From assembly GCA_032622095.1 (NCBI GenBank), contig CP136069.1, positions 123,436,126 through 123,500,125 of the forward strand: 64,000 bases of DNA, in the 5' to 3' direction. The DNA is from Siphonodentalium dalli (taxonomy: Eukaryota; Mollusca; Scaphopoda; Gadilida; Siphonodentaliidae). The notes under the pieces are model-generated. The model ran no database searches, had not been told where the DNA came from, and worked only from the letters and a program-made list of their open reading frames with translations. Positions 45,054 to 58,229 of the stretch are shown here, piece by piece (positions within the stretch are counted from its first letter, which is position 1; every line of letters starts with the position of its first letter). Both the position numbers and the translations under genes were made by a program.

Positions 45054-45611
45054 CTGTCAAATAGTTAAAGGGAAGGCTTTATATATATAAGAACAAGAGG
45101 ACTATGAGGGTAGTAAAATATGTCTGTTGGACTGATGAATTATCCCATTCAGTTATAAAAGTATACATTGGAATGGTTAATTATTCATCTGGAGGGATGC
45201 TCAGAAAATAAAAGCAGAAGAAATATCATAAAATTTGCAGAATGGTTTATTCTAATTGGAGGAAATTGTTCATATATAAATAGTTTAAAAAACGATCTAA
45301 CATCAATGAGTATTTTAGTAAATAAGTGTCAACAAACCAGGGCTTAAAATCTAACGAGAATCAGAATCATGATTCTTAGATTGATTCTTAGATTGATTCT
45401 AGTAAAAAGCAGCTGATTCACTGTAGAAATGCAATATTTTGATTCTCGTAAAAGTTTAGTAGATTTAAAGGCCTGCAAACAGTCTAAGGTTGAAAATTAA
45501 TTATTACCTGAACATCCCTAAATCCCTATACACGAATGAATAGGAATCAAGTAACTACCAGTACCCATCTCAAGCTTTCAGATATCGAAGGGATAAGAGT
45601 AGTCAAGTTTC

Positions 45612-46065
45612 CAGCCTGCATATATAGTGTCTGTCATTTGCAGAATGGGGTCCCCAGAGGGTGAATTTAGTGATACTCTCCCGCACAGTGGGCTAGCATC
45701 ACCAAATTCACCCTCTGGGGACCTCATTCTGCTTAGGCATCAACTTCTATGGGAGACCTAGAATCAGATTGAATTTCCCCAGTTGAAGTTGGTGATGTTC
45801 ACTCATTAGTCACCTCGATTATGCATTTTATCTTCTGCAAATTAGGGGATATAGAAACTTCCCAGAAGGGAAAAAGTATCTAAAACCAATGTTAATTTGA
45901 GATTATAGATACTTCCAAGAACATGAGGCCTATAAAGGCTAAGAAGAATGAGATCCCCAGAGGGTGGATTTGATGATGCTAGCCCACTGTGCGGGATAGC
46001 ATAACTAAATTCACCCTTTGGGGACCTCATTCTGAAAATGACAGACAAACCATTTGAAGGCTTGC
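45612..46065. mobile_element. hAT-type MITE (CAAGCCTG family), full copy
   Basis: CAGCCTGCATATATAGTGTC to TTTGAAGGCTTGC, flanked by CAAGTTTC at 45604-45611 and 46066-46073. Both sub-hairpins and the middle are well kept; the outermost base pairs differ slightly from the 22.5-kb copy. Confidence 0.8.
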
Positions 46066-46097
46066 CAAGTTTCATTCGACATAAACCAGCTTTACAT

Positions 46098-46672
46098 ACA
46101 GATCCAGCGGTGGGATTTTTCGGCAATTTTGATAGACTTTATCGAACCAATCAATGCAAAAAGCTACAGTTAACAGTAAGAGTGATATAGTGCGGTCATA
46201 TGATAATGTGTGATTCATTATAATCTAACTGTTTTGTTATAATACATACAGAATATGCCATGTAATTAGAAGTAACCTCACATTTGATCTGTTTGTTTAC
46301 AATTGGAGAAGACCCGAACTCTTCGCAAGGTCAAATGAGTTTGTCTTCTTTCGACATAACTTAAACATTGTGATAAAAAATATTTTGTCACATTAAATTA
46401 CTACTTTCAGTTGACAACTCTTGTGGAGATGGGAATTAACATTGTTTCTTTTTAAATTATGAAAACATTGTGATTAAATATATTTTTCACATTAAATTAC
46501 TGACAACTCTTGTGAAGTTCAGAACAAATTTAATGTATTCTGTGGAATAAAGAGTGTTACTTTCACAATTGTGACATTTTATTACGTCATTGGTGATTTT
46601 AGATGAGCGGATGATATACGCCTAAAGTCCACTATAGAAGAGTAAGTCAACCTTACTTCAATGTAAACCATT
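46098..46672 (+). repeat. Dispersed repeat, copy 2 (partner at 8.3-8.8 kb)
   Basis: Parallel to 8321-8766. This copy carries an internal duplication near 46350-46510, where GAAAACATTGTGAT.AAA and CACATTAAATTACT occur twice. Confidence 0.65.
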
Positions 46673-46979
46673 TATATCCCTACCAACTTCACCATAGGTG
46701 GTGTACATCAAAGGAAACATGGACTAGGATGAGAGTAGATATGGCAGTACAACTCTCTTACCTGCTAAACAGTAACCCATTAAGATGGCACATTCTGTAC
46801 GGACTACACTAGAATGGGACCTGAAAATAGTCAATTACTAAAGTGATAAATAGATAGAACGACACAAGTGTGTCAACTTGTTAACGTAATTGCATGACAA
46901 ATGAGAGAAATAACAATATGTTCACATAGCTGTGTTGTTCTGTGTTTATTTCTTGTATACTGAAATTTAGGCCAATATC

Positions 46980-47650
46980 AGGCCAAAAAAAAAAAATATT
47001 TGTGTCTCAGACAATTTTTTTTTCTGAATCAATGAGGGAGAGAAGACTTTAATTTTATTTTTTTGTGCACATCGTAAGCATGTATCATGGTAGCTTCCCT
47101 TATCTAGTAACAGTCAGAAAATGTAGAGGGAACTTTGGTTACACTCATTTAATCTGGTATAAAAATTACATTGTGCTACTAGTATACCTGTATGACATAG
47201 GGATTAATATCAATATTGTTATAATGCACCTCTCCATTATAACATGTGATCCTCAATTTCCTCCAGAGCCTTTCCTTTCAACTGTTCTGGAGTTACAATT
47301 ATATACAGTTAGTACACCAGACTATGATGCTCAGCTAAGCATTTTCTTCAACATACATTTACAAATAATGTTCTATATCACTATACATGTGTATACATGA
47401 TGATAGTCAATCTATCAATCACACTGAATCACAGAGATATTTTAAGAGTTCATGTATGTTACAATTAATGCTCAATACTTATGGACATGTTGTTAAAAAT
47501 AAAAAAAATTTAAATTGAAATTGATTTTTTCTTCTTTTTTTTCTTCATAATATCAAAAATCCGAATAAAACGTCCATTTATTTCCATGTGACGGTGTCTG
47601 GGACTCAAACAATATTTTATATTTGGCCTTACTGGCACTTTATTGAATTG
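46980..47650. repeat. Old duplicated block, copy B
   Basis: Uninterrupted version of the sequence seen in pieces at 42.1-44.85 kb. It contains no copy of the TLC exon that follows block A. Confidence 0.6.
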
Positions 47651-48239
47651 AACAAACTAGTTGTCAATGTAGACTATACCTCATAATTTAGTGAAGCTAT
47701 TTTCTGCTACAGCAGACATTGTCAACATGTTTGCTGTGTATTGTCCAAGGACAAGACAATTATTTTTATTGAACGTTTTTAATCTTCTGTATTTGCCCAA
47801 AATAAACCAATGGGTGTGCAACAAAAAACACCTTCCAGAACTGGAACGATACATTTGATACATTATGATAGTCTCAATAAAAGAATTTTAATTTTTCAGG
47901 AGTTTAATCTCATGCTTTGTTACATATCCGTTATTCAGTCTTGAAAGTTTTACTGTAGTTTTGTTGGATATCTCTGCTTGAATGTAAGTTCATTTTCAAC
48001 TGACGGAGGGAGTAAAATAACTGGTACCTGTATAGCGCATCATTTGGCTATTAAAATATTGGAAAATGGTATACAATGCAATACTACCTATTTTATATTG
48101 TTAATAATAGGTCGCTAGACCACACATCCCCTGAATATGGTGGTTTTATTTTACCAGGGGCTTTTTTATAAATGATTCTGGGAACAATCATTGAATAAAA
48201 CTTTGCTTCAAACTGTCTATTTTGTTAACACACCTAGTT

Positions 48240-49300
48240 TTATTTTATTAGACACAAGAATAATCAGTAAATTCTAAGTCAATTAAGTTATCATCTGGAA
48301 ACCAATATAACAAGTCGATAATATTTAAGTTCTAACTCAATTAGGTCGAATACTTTTCAAGTGGTCATCTGTACAACAAAAATAAATAGCAAATTCAAAA
48401 CTCTGTCAGAAATGGTTGGACCAGACCCAAATTTGACCTTGGTCAGGACTTTCTCATATGAACACCACATAACAATTAAGTTTCATGAAATTCTGTCAAA
48501 TACTTTTCAAATTATCAACTAACAACAAAATAAACAGCAAATTCTAGGTAGAATAGGGGCATAACTCCGTCATAAATGGTCGGACCGGACCCAAATTTGG
48601 AAATGCTTCGGACAGATGGAAAAATGGACTGACACAATTAATTTCTATAAACCCCCCGAATTTTTTTTTGGACAAATGAACTGGATCAAGTTAAATGTAT
48701 TTGCTCTTCAAATGTAGTCAACACCATTTCCAGTCAACCTTGTCAGTTCCTCTAATACTAGGTACTTGTCCGGATGTTGGGGTGGGTATGAAAGATATTT
48801 TGGAACTCTTTGAAATACGGGGATTCAGACAACACACTTTAACACTTTTTGCTGTTTTACTGTGCAAATTTACCTTTTAAAGGGATAGCAAAGCTCACCG
48901 AATCCACTTCAGACTTATTCATTATGCTATCTATTTGTTGCCTAACAAGAACATCGCTAGGGTGTGGCAAAATACGCCTGTGGTGACAATGGGCCATAAC
49001 TCTGGTGAAAATTGGCAAGCAGATCCCAAATTAGAATATGACCTGTATTTTGGGCTAGTAAACTTATATACCAAATCTCATTTCATTCAGACTTACTAAA
49101 TTTATCAACCGGAAACGAAAATTGAGTGCATATTCCAACATAAAGGGCCGTAATTCGAACTTGACCTCTATTTTGTGCTAGTAAACCCACATACCAAATT
49201 ACATTTAATTCAGTTTAGACTTACTCAAGTTATCATCCGGAAATGAAAAAAGCGATGGACAAATGGACAGACCAATAACATAATACGGTGTTTATACGGG
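48240..49300. repeat. Two diverged copies of the AACTCYGTCAT/TTTTGGGCT repeat
   Basis: 48.24-48.64 kb has GCATAACTCCGTCATAAATG GTCGGACC; 48.95-49.30 kb has GGGCCATAACTCTGGTGA and two CCTSTATTTTGNGCTAGTAAAC units, ending in a weak GATGGACAAATGGACAGACC tail. Same family as 43.5-44.1 kb. Confidence 0.55.
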
Positions 49301-50800
49301 CGTATAAAAACAATGAAGTTGGTTTCAGCAATTGTTTTTCTTAGGAAATAAATCTGCCCTTCAAAATGGCTGGGTTGCTATTAAATTTTCTAATTTTTGT
49401 TATATGAAACAAAAACAGTTATTTTACTCCCTGTTGTACATGTAACTTGAGCAATTGATGCAAAATGAAAAATTAAGTTGTCTAAAAAAAGCGCTTTCAT
49501 GTTGGAATTTATCACTAAAAAGCAATTGAAACATTTTTATAAGTGCTCACCTTTCCGTCTTCACTTGCTTTAGGCATCGCCCAATTGCCCAAGCAAGTAA
49601 TTATATGAAATGCAGCTAAGAATTAATAAAGCCATACATTTTACTATCAATGCCATTTATTAATTGTTATTGTTTACACTCTGTGTGCAAGTTTAACCCT
49701 TTTGATACTAAACTGATTCCTCCATTCAGTTATAAAAATATACATTGGAATTAGGGACCTGCAAATGTTCGAGATTCGATTCGATGTCGATATCAGGCAC
49801 CCGATTCCAGATCGACACCGAATCGGTCCGCTGATTTGGATATTTTCAAATCGGTGTTACTTTTGTGTTGTCTCATTATTTGTGTCTAGACAACACATGC
49901 CAAATGACCTGAAATTATAAAAATTGAAGCACAAGGTTGCCAAGTTAGCCAACGTAGATCATTTTGAACTTGTATACCATTCAGAATAGACGTGCATTAT
50001 GTTAATTATGTGTTTCGATCGCAACCCGTGATGGTGATCAATCACGTCATATATTTTTGATAAGTATCGACACTGTATTAATAGTCTAAACTGTGCGTGA
50101 TAGCCAGATTCGGAACTCAAATGATTACCTTTTTTTTAGAACTTCAGATATCCAATTCAGATTATACGAATAACATTCAATGTCAAAACATAGCTTGGAA
50201 TGAGCAGTAACCTTAGAACAATCGGTCTGTTACGTTCTTAAATTGACGTCATTATGTGTGACCAGTTGTCTGCGACACTGCCGGCAGAATTCCTAGAAAT
50301 GTTCTACTTTCAATTTATGTTTCCAGGGGAAATCGAGCGTGTTGCACAAGTTTCGATCCGTTGAACCTTGTTGATAACTTTTATCACTTGTAATCTTGGT
50401 CTGTTTTCTGGGACCCCTTCCATGAAGACAATTACTGTGAATATGTGATGTAGGTGTAATTTATATTGTGGGGTGAAAATAGGGGTTGGGGGAATGTGGC
50501 CGTATTTGGGAAACACATTCCAGGCGCCCTGTCGAGTGAAAAATTGGATGTTTATCACTGAAAGTAGCCATTTCCTTGTACTTGAGACAACAGACAGGAA
50601 CATTGAAGCTTTGTATAGAAACGAAATTAAAACAGATCGTCTTGCTTAGTTCTCAAGTCAATGTACTAAAAGCATGTAAGCACAACAGCATAAAATGGAT
50701 ACGCCTTTTATTTAAACAGTAGCAATATTAAAAGCCGACATCAAAGACTACCAATATCAAAGACTGCCGGGGTTGGCAAAAGACACATTGTATTGCCACA
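49301..50800. other. Intronic sequence, no gene seen
   Basis: Near 49.75-49.85 kb CGATTCGATGTCGATATC-type strings resemble 21.1 and 21.8 kb. Nothing else is recognised. Confidence 0.35.
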
Positions 50801-50807
50801 CACAGGG

Positions 50808-53800
50808 TAATACATGTAACCATTGAATCTCGGAATGACAATCATGACGTCATGTGACGTCGACTAATATTTTGGGTGAGACAAATATGACGATTCACGC
50901 AAAGCGTTGTCTTTCGTTTCTTTTATATCACAAAGTAAGATGGGTATGCCACATTGTTTTATATCGTGTGAAACTACTGCCAATTGGCTATATTTTGATA
51001 TATAACTTATCGCTGCAGGCCGCATTATTTTTTATCAGAGGCAGAAAAATCAACCCTCCCCCTAAAGTTAAGATGCGCCATGCTGTGGTATAAGGCACAC
51101 ATAACTTACGGTTACATGTCAATAGGCTTAATTAACACAACGGCCGTTGAAAGTCTGCTAAAGAATGTAATAATATATAAGTTCCTGTCTACAAACTCGA
51201 ACATTAAAGTAGAAACAATATATAATGTACCCCCAGACCCGAAATTTTAATAAATTTTAGAATTTTTCCTAAAAAATGATATAAAACGCATTTTTTTTAT
51301 TTTCTGGAAGGCAAAAAAAGAAAACAATTAGTAAGGATGGACATAATTCGTGTATACGGCAATTTCATTCCGCCTTGGATTAAAAAATTACATACTAATC
51401 CAAAATGGCTGCCAATATGGCAGCCGCAATATAGGTGGAAATTGGGAAATATGTAAGAATGCACAATTACTTGCTTAAATGGCTTAACTAACAAAGCTGT
51501 CGTTGATGAACTGCTAAACTATAGTTCATAGTATATATCCCGATTTAAAAACTCGAACAATAAAGTGAAAATTTTACACAATGCACCTCCTTGCACTAAA
51601 TTTTAATAAAATTTTGCTATTTTTCTCCAAAAAATAACCTAAAGCCATTTTTGTCATCTTCTCGGAAGCCATAAAGCGCAGAATGTAGCGTGGTGGAGAT
51701 ATTTGGTGTGTACTAGAATTCAATGTCGTTTTTGGATTACACAATGGCTTAATAACGCATTAATCGCCATTGCCGCCATCTAATGTCTCACACAACCCAA
51801 AGTATTATATTCATTGTTATATATATTCATGTTACTCCGAGACATCATGATGCGCAATTCTATTTAAAATTTCTACCAGAATGGTGCCCATTATTGACGA
51901 ATCTTGCATTCGTGTTCAAGTAATCCGTGTCCCTTGAAACAGTTGGCAATTTGAGCGAGGTATTTACAGATGAACAGGATTGTTTCAAACGAAGAACCGA
52001 GTAACAGTAATACATTGAATGCCTGATCGTTATTTATGCCAGTTACCTTTGACATAATCAATAAGAAATTACTTAAACCCGACAAGGATATTATTCCAAG
52101 TGCTACCAGACATGGTATAGGATATTATTCCAAGTGCTACCAGACATGATGGTACATATGAGGTGGATATGGCGTGGATACCATTATCGAAGTCTGGGCT
52201 AGACGAGCTTGATGCGGGTTCACACCCCGACTTGATTGGGCGAAAATGGGACCGATTTTAAAGCTAGATGTGAGATAAGGAACATATCATTTTGCCATCC
52301 GATAAATACATGACGACTTTGATAAGAAATGATCTTTGTTCACATTTACTGAAGCAACCATATGTGAAGGAGTGATTTTGATTCTGAGTCAGTGCCTCCA
52401 TTAATCTTTTATATATACAATCTACAATTGCTGTACAATAGCTTCGACACACAGAAGACGGTCGTGATAACACCGAGTTAATTTTTCCAGACACTAAATC
52501 ACCATCGCCGCTTTCATTGACTAGTGTCCAATAACGCAAAGAAGATGAGATTCAGAAAAATATAGCGCTCGTCGTACAAAATTAGTTCAGATTTTGTATC
52601 TTCTGAAAAATTGTTTGATCAGTGATAAACATAAGAATAGTCCAGAATGAGAATCCCTCCTGTGTGTCTAATTTAATTATGCAGTTTCTGTTGAACAAGA
52701 TCGCCACGAAGGACCGCTTTATCTGCAATATATGAACGCGATAACCTTCAGAAATATAACTGTTGTTTCCAAATTGGTGGAAAAGTAAACTTGTCTACGT
52801 TATGTTACATTTGAACGGCCCATATTCAGACCAGGAGCCTGCTGCTATTGCAAGCACCATTGGTGTTTGAAACGTAAAACTCATGCCATTAATGTTTCAA
52901 TCGGGCTTTATTCAATATTCGTATTTACAGGCAACATCGGCGGAAAACAATATGGCGAATAATTCCTCGTCCCCATATCGTCCTGATTGAACAAAGACAT
53001 ATGCATGTATTCCCCACACGCTGTTCAGTAAATACTAAACTACGGCTATCGTGTCCAGTTACTGATTTCGCTCAGCACATTCGGAGTTGTTATGGATGAG
53101 TTATCGTAGATCAGATTCTGGTCTGCACAGAAGTTGTTGCTATTTGTCATTTCTGAGATGCAGAGACAAATTACACCAAGACTCGTGATCCCATTTTGTT
53201 TTACCCATTTGCACATCAAACACTATCACAATATAATATCAGGATACGCACTATAGACGGTCCACTCACGTCGCGCATAGTGATGGGGTAACAGAAGATA
53301 CATTTGAATTTAACTGTAACACATCTGGCGTTAGATATGACCGGTGGGTGGAATTATAATGCTTTAATCATGAACGGCCATAATCAAGATAAGGTATGTT
53401 TTCAGACATCCGACCCGCTGGCATCAGCAGGTCCCTAACCGCATTATTTTTGGACTTATCTAGATAGTTATTATACGCTTCCTGGTATCAACCTTTGTAT
53501 GGCATGTTTACAAATAATTGCAATTGTCATCCTTTTCATTTTGTTGTCATAATGAGCTAAAACTTACACTGGGGTACCAAACGTTCAAAATGTATCAGTC
53601 TACATGATAAAACTCCATGCCAATTATCCGATCTATATGTTGTTTTCTGAGTATGCAGCCTTTCAGAAGTAATCCTACCTACTCATCAGCATAGAAAGAT
53701 ATGGGTAATATGAGTGTTCATCTAGCATGGGATAACTGTCAGTATTTGGGGTACCTCATCTTACAAGCAATTGTTCAGTCACTTCGAGGGCAAATGAGGT

Positions 53801-55669
53801 GACACGAGACTCCAGTGCCATACTATGCAGTGTAAGATACAATCGAAATGTATAGAAACATAGTTTGACAGTTGTATGTGATTGACCACATCGCTGGTAT
53901 TTTCGTTGTTGGAAATGTCGCTTACTACAAGTGGGATATCAACCAGGTTTACATCTCCTTGTGTGCGAAATATGTGTCATGGAAAATAATCCGGTAAATG
54001 TTAGAATACAAAATTCAACGATTCTATTGTGTGATGATGAAACAGAACGAACGTGTGTAATGTGACGGTTTGATAATTTGCGGACTGGGCAGCAATTTCT
54101 ATTGGTCAGTGAGATCCATTTATACTTACTTTTAGAACGGTATACATGAGACCCAATGTATCAGTAGCACCGTTCTTGTAATCACGCCTCGTTGATAGAG
54201 GGTAACCAACGATTCGTATCAACATGAGTTATTTGATGAGGTATATATATCCGAATTGGTTAATTGGTTAATTATGTTATTCGTGGGCGCTTATTGTTAC
54301 AAATAGCCATAGAGAGTGCCAAGTATGCTTAAATATCGTGTTAGATGTAATATAACCCACACAATTCCATTATTCTTTTCGCAAAGATAGTCAGACAGGC
54401 ATCTGCCTTAAACTAATCATGTTCATTGTGAAATAATTTGCACGACATGCCACCGATTTTGAAGAACAAATCTTACTTGAGCGCGAATGAATGCAAATTT
54501 TGTCGATCCTCTCACTCGTGGGTACAATCTGGTTGTCATTTCAATAGAACTGGCCACTGTTACGTGATAGTATTGCAAAATGATATGAATATAATAGGAC
54601 TATTGGTTTTATAAGACATTGAATTGCGATGGTGGTGTTAATTGCGACGTGACAGATTTTACAATTTCCATCCATATACAGGCAACCGTTTTGGCAGCCG
54701 TTTTAGGGATAATATGTCATGTACATGTAGTAACCGACGACGGCATGAAATTATCGTACATACAAATTATATCCACCCACGCTACATTATTGTCTTTACG
54801 CATTTCGAGAAGATGACAAAAAGAGGTTTTTGGTTAGTTTCGGACTAAACTAATTAAATATTTAATTAAAAATTGGGACCAGGAGGTGCTTTGTGTACCG
54901 GTTTCACTTAAATGTACTAGTCGATGGATCGGGATATACATATTACATAAAACTGTAGCAGCTTATCAACGGCTGTTGTGTTAGTTAAGCCATTTTGGCA
55001 AGTAATCGTGCGTTCTTACAAATTTTACAATTCCCACCTATTTACCGGCCACCATATTGGCAGCCATCTTGTGTTATTAGGCCAGTTTTTAAACCAAGAC
55101 GGAACGAAATTACCGTATACACTAATTATCTCCACCCTTAATCCATTATTTTCATGTTTGTATCCCGGAAGAAGACAAAATGCATTTTTAGATTATCTTT
55201 TTGGGGAAAAAAATCTAAAATTTGTTAAAAAATTGAGTCAGGATGTACATTATGCAATATTGTTACTTTAATGCTCGGCTGTGTCGATCGAAACATATAT
55301 ATATTAGACAATACCTTAGCAGTCCATCAACGGCCGTTGTATTAATTTCGCAATTTGGCACATAACCGTGCGTTATGTGTGCCTTACACGACAGCCTGCC
55401 GCCTCTCAGCTTTAGGGGGGGGGTTGATTTTTCTGCCTTTGATAAAAAATAATGCGACCAAAATCGATAAGTGATATATTATAACATAGCTAATTGACAG
55501 TAGTTTCCCAAGGTATAAACTAATTGGGCATAACCATCTTACTTCTGATTTTATAAGGAACGAAAGACAACGCTTTGCGTGAATCGTCATATTTTTCTCA
55601 CCCTAAAAATTATTTTACGTCACATGACGTCATAACTGTTATTCCGAGATTCAATGGTTACATGTATTA
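50808..55669. mobile_element. 4.86-kb unit with ~0.9-kb inverted arms
   Basis: The arms (about 50808-51790 and 54607-55669) are inverted copies starting TAATACATGTAACCATTGAA and sharing TATGACGATTCACGCAAAGC, CAAGATGGCTGCCAATATGG-like and GTCATCTTCTCG strings at a moderate level of divergence. Within each arm a unit of roughly 380 bases is present twice, recognisable by GGCTTAAYTAACA..GC.GTYG. The spacer (51.8-54.6 kb) shows no conserved protein. No transposase is recognised, so superfamily is open. Confidence 0.75.
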
Positions 55670-57225
55670 TCTTACTCTTGTTATCGCCCCATTCACAGGT
55701 ATAAAAATTGGACGAATATCTCATCTCAAAAGGTGTGAATATACTCTGTCAAATATGTCGGCTTTATCGAAAAAATGACCGATTTTATCAACAGGTGCCT
55801 CAATAAAACCACGCGGTGCGAAAAAAGTCCGCCTATCTGACAAAGCCAACATACGGATTCCGAAAGTTAAGTGTTCATGCTAACCAAAAATGTAGGTCTC
55901 ATAAATTCCCTCTCCAGGCGACACCTCCATATTTGCCTAGACTATTTAGAAAGGATTAATATCCTCCAAATACAAAAGCAGTGTTAATTACTTATTAGTA
56001 TTCTTATTTGTGAATTAAGAACTTACGCAACAACTTTTGTAGAATCTTGCAGGTCTGACTCAAACAGAAGAACGTATAGACATGTAAAACTAGCTATGAC
56101 TGCATGCACAGATGAGACGACCCTGAAAACCAATACAAATGTCATTACCATTGAAATTCATGTTATTGACACAGAAGTCGAGTATCATTGCACTTTTGTT
56201 GAGCAGTACCTGGCCATGGTATGGCCCTTTAAACTTAAATGGGACATGTCAGGTTTCTCTCGACAAAATTATGAGTTTCAAATATCTGTCATGATCATCA
56301 CTTAAGAACAAATTCATGGCATGTCGTCTATCCTCTGGCTGTGCTGAGCAATCAATCAAGACATTAGTTAATTGAGGGCTTTTGTCTATACAAATGGCTA
56401 ATCGACTATACCGACCATTGTTCTTACAAACTAAAACTCAGAAAAGATGAATGCTATTCCAGGACTGTCAAAACGAATGAGTTCTCAGCCACCATCAAAC
56501 ATTAATTATTATTTCATGCAAACCACAGAAGCACGCTTGGCAGCAAGATATACATCTGTAATCGAAGGGGTTGCAATCCTGGCAGGATGCCGACATATGT
56601 ACTGTCAATGTATGTGCATTCTGATGAATAACTTATCTATCTATCTAAGTCAACACCAATTTTAAAGTCTGGTTTACGAACATCTGGTAAAAAAAAAGTA
56701 GATGCAGGAGGGAATAAAAAATATTATAAAAAGTTTCTAATCAACCAATAAACAGAAAATAGCAAATCGTGTGAAATTTTACATGATTTGTGAAATACAT
56801 CTTATTTCAGTTTTCCGACACTATCTTGTAGGCTAATTTCGTATTACCTCGGTTTTTGTTCCAAGTTACATATAAAGATATCTTTGCATACAAATACCAT
56901 AGTGGGAATGGCTGCTTTATATCTATTGAAAGAGTTAGTGATGAAAAGTTAGAATGTCTGCATGTTTAAGCATACTAATAAATGTTTAGTTTTTTTGCAA
57001 CTTTGTGAAAAAAGTTGTAGGTGATGTTCGTAAATCAGACATTAAAATTGTTGTAGCCAAAAGTAGTAAAACAGGATTTCACTATCTCCCATGATGACAT
57101 AAATCAGAACAACTTTTCCAAGTCCCATCCTGACCTGGAATTTCGAAGAATTGTAAGAGCACTGCATATCGACTGTAAGCCTGAATTGGTTTGTTAGTGA
57201 ATGAATATAATATATAAGATTCTAT
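55670..57225. other. Intronic sequence, no supported exon
   Basis: Short plus-strand frames at 56096-56305 and 56447-56665 have no recognised motif. The string GGCTAATCGACTATACCGAC CATTGTT (about 56396) recurs at 63.21 kb. Confidence 0.35.
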
Positions 57226-57229
57226 AAAA

Positions 57230-57355
57230 ACAAGACAGTCAATGACTGTGGGGTCGCTCACCAGACTGCAAAGACTGATAAGACTGGGACTCTGGAGACC
57301 AAAACAGTCAGCACTTTTCATAATCACTTTAAAAGAAGTAGATTTAAACAGGATA
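57230..57355 (+). repeat. Conserved ~110-bp module, copy 3
   Basis: Best preserved copy: CAGTCAATGACTGTGGGGTC, GCTCACCAGACTGCAAAGAC, CTTTTCATAATCACTTTAAA. It matches 14.36-14.49 kb (inverted) almost base for base and 9.43-9.52 kb less well. Confidence 0.65.
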
Positions 57356-57699
57356 TGTGGCTAGAGAGACTTCAAGTATGTACCAGTAGCTTGGTGAAAA
57401 TCCACCTTGAAATTGCCAACTGTACACTACTGATCACCCCCTCCTCCAGCTCAACAAGTCCCCTCCCGACCGGGCTCCAGACTCCCAAGTCTTAGGTTGG
57501 AATTTCACAACTGACACCTCAAACTTTCTCAATTGTTGGAAATTTCCAATCTCACAAGCGCCTTTTTCTAAAACCATTTAAACATGTTTGAAGCCCAATT
57601 ATCCATGGACCCAAAACACAATACATGTATGTCAGACCAATCAGTCAGGTGGTTCCAAGGTAGATGTTTTAATGAATTTGGTATTTCGATGATTTTATT

Positions 57700-58225
57700 G
57701 GACACAAAAGTGTTAACTCCCCATAGCCTGCCATTTCTTGACAGGTTGACCTCATTTTAACAAATCTGAATCTCAGTCACTAAAGGATCCCCCTGATTCC
57801 TCCATACGATATGTAAGCTAAATAGTCCAAACTCTCTTGAGAAGACATTTTAAGAATTACTATAGAGACATATAGTTATGTCCCTGGTCCCACCCTATAA
57901 CCTGATGACCCCATCTGAATAAATTTGAATCCCAGACACCAAAGAACCCTTCATACATATCATAAATATCAGTAATATAGACCTGATGGTCCTTGTGAAG
58001 GAAGCATATTAAGAGGGAAACTGTCCTTCGCTTGGCCCCTATTTGACCAGGTGACCCCATTAAAAAAAATCTGAATTGCAGTCAAGGAAGAACATTCCAT
58101 TCTATATAAGCCAACTAGTTCTTGCAAACATATTTTAAGAATTACTATGTAGTGAAATAGTTAAGTCTCTTGCTCTGCCCTTATTTGACTTTGTGATCCC
58201 ATTTTCACAAATCTGATAAGGATAA
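57700..58225 (-). repeat. Eroded CGTCC-type repeat units
   Basis: About three diverged inverted units with TTTAAGAATTACTAT, GACCTCATTTTAACAAATCT and CTATTTGACCAGGTGACCCC. The CGTCC run and the AGCTCACCTGAG end are absent. Confidence 0.5.
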
Positions 58226-58229
58226 GAAT

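Noticed and set aside
47681-47863. Second copy of the TLC core exon after the duplicated block B
   Set aside because: The minus-strand peptide lacks the His-His core and does not align with the 45-kb exon.
50854-51093. 79-codon gene with a similar 68-codon frame at 55384-55590
   Set aside because: The similarity arises because the two frames sit in the inverted arms of one repeat unit; no protein family is recognised.
49754-53432. hAT element between TAGGGACCTGC (49.75 kb) and GCAGGTCCCTA (53.43 kb)
   Set aside because: The 8-base flanks do not match, and the interval would overlap the better supported inverted-arm unit at 50808-55669.
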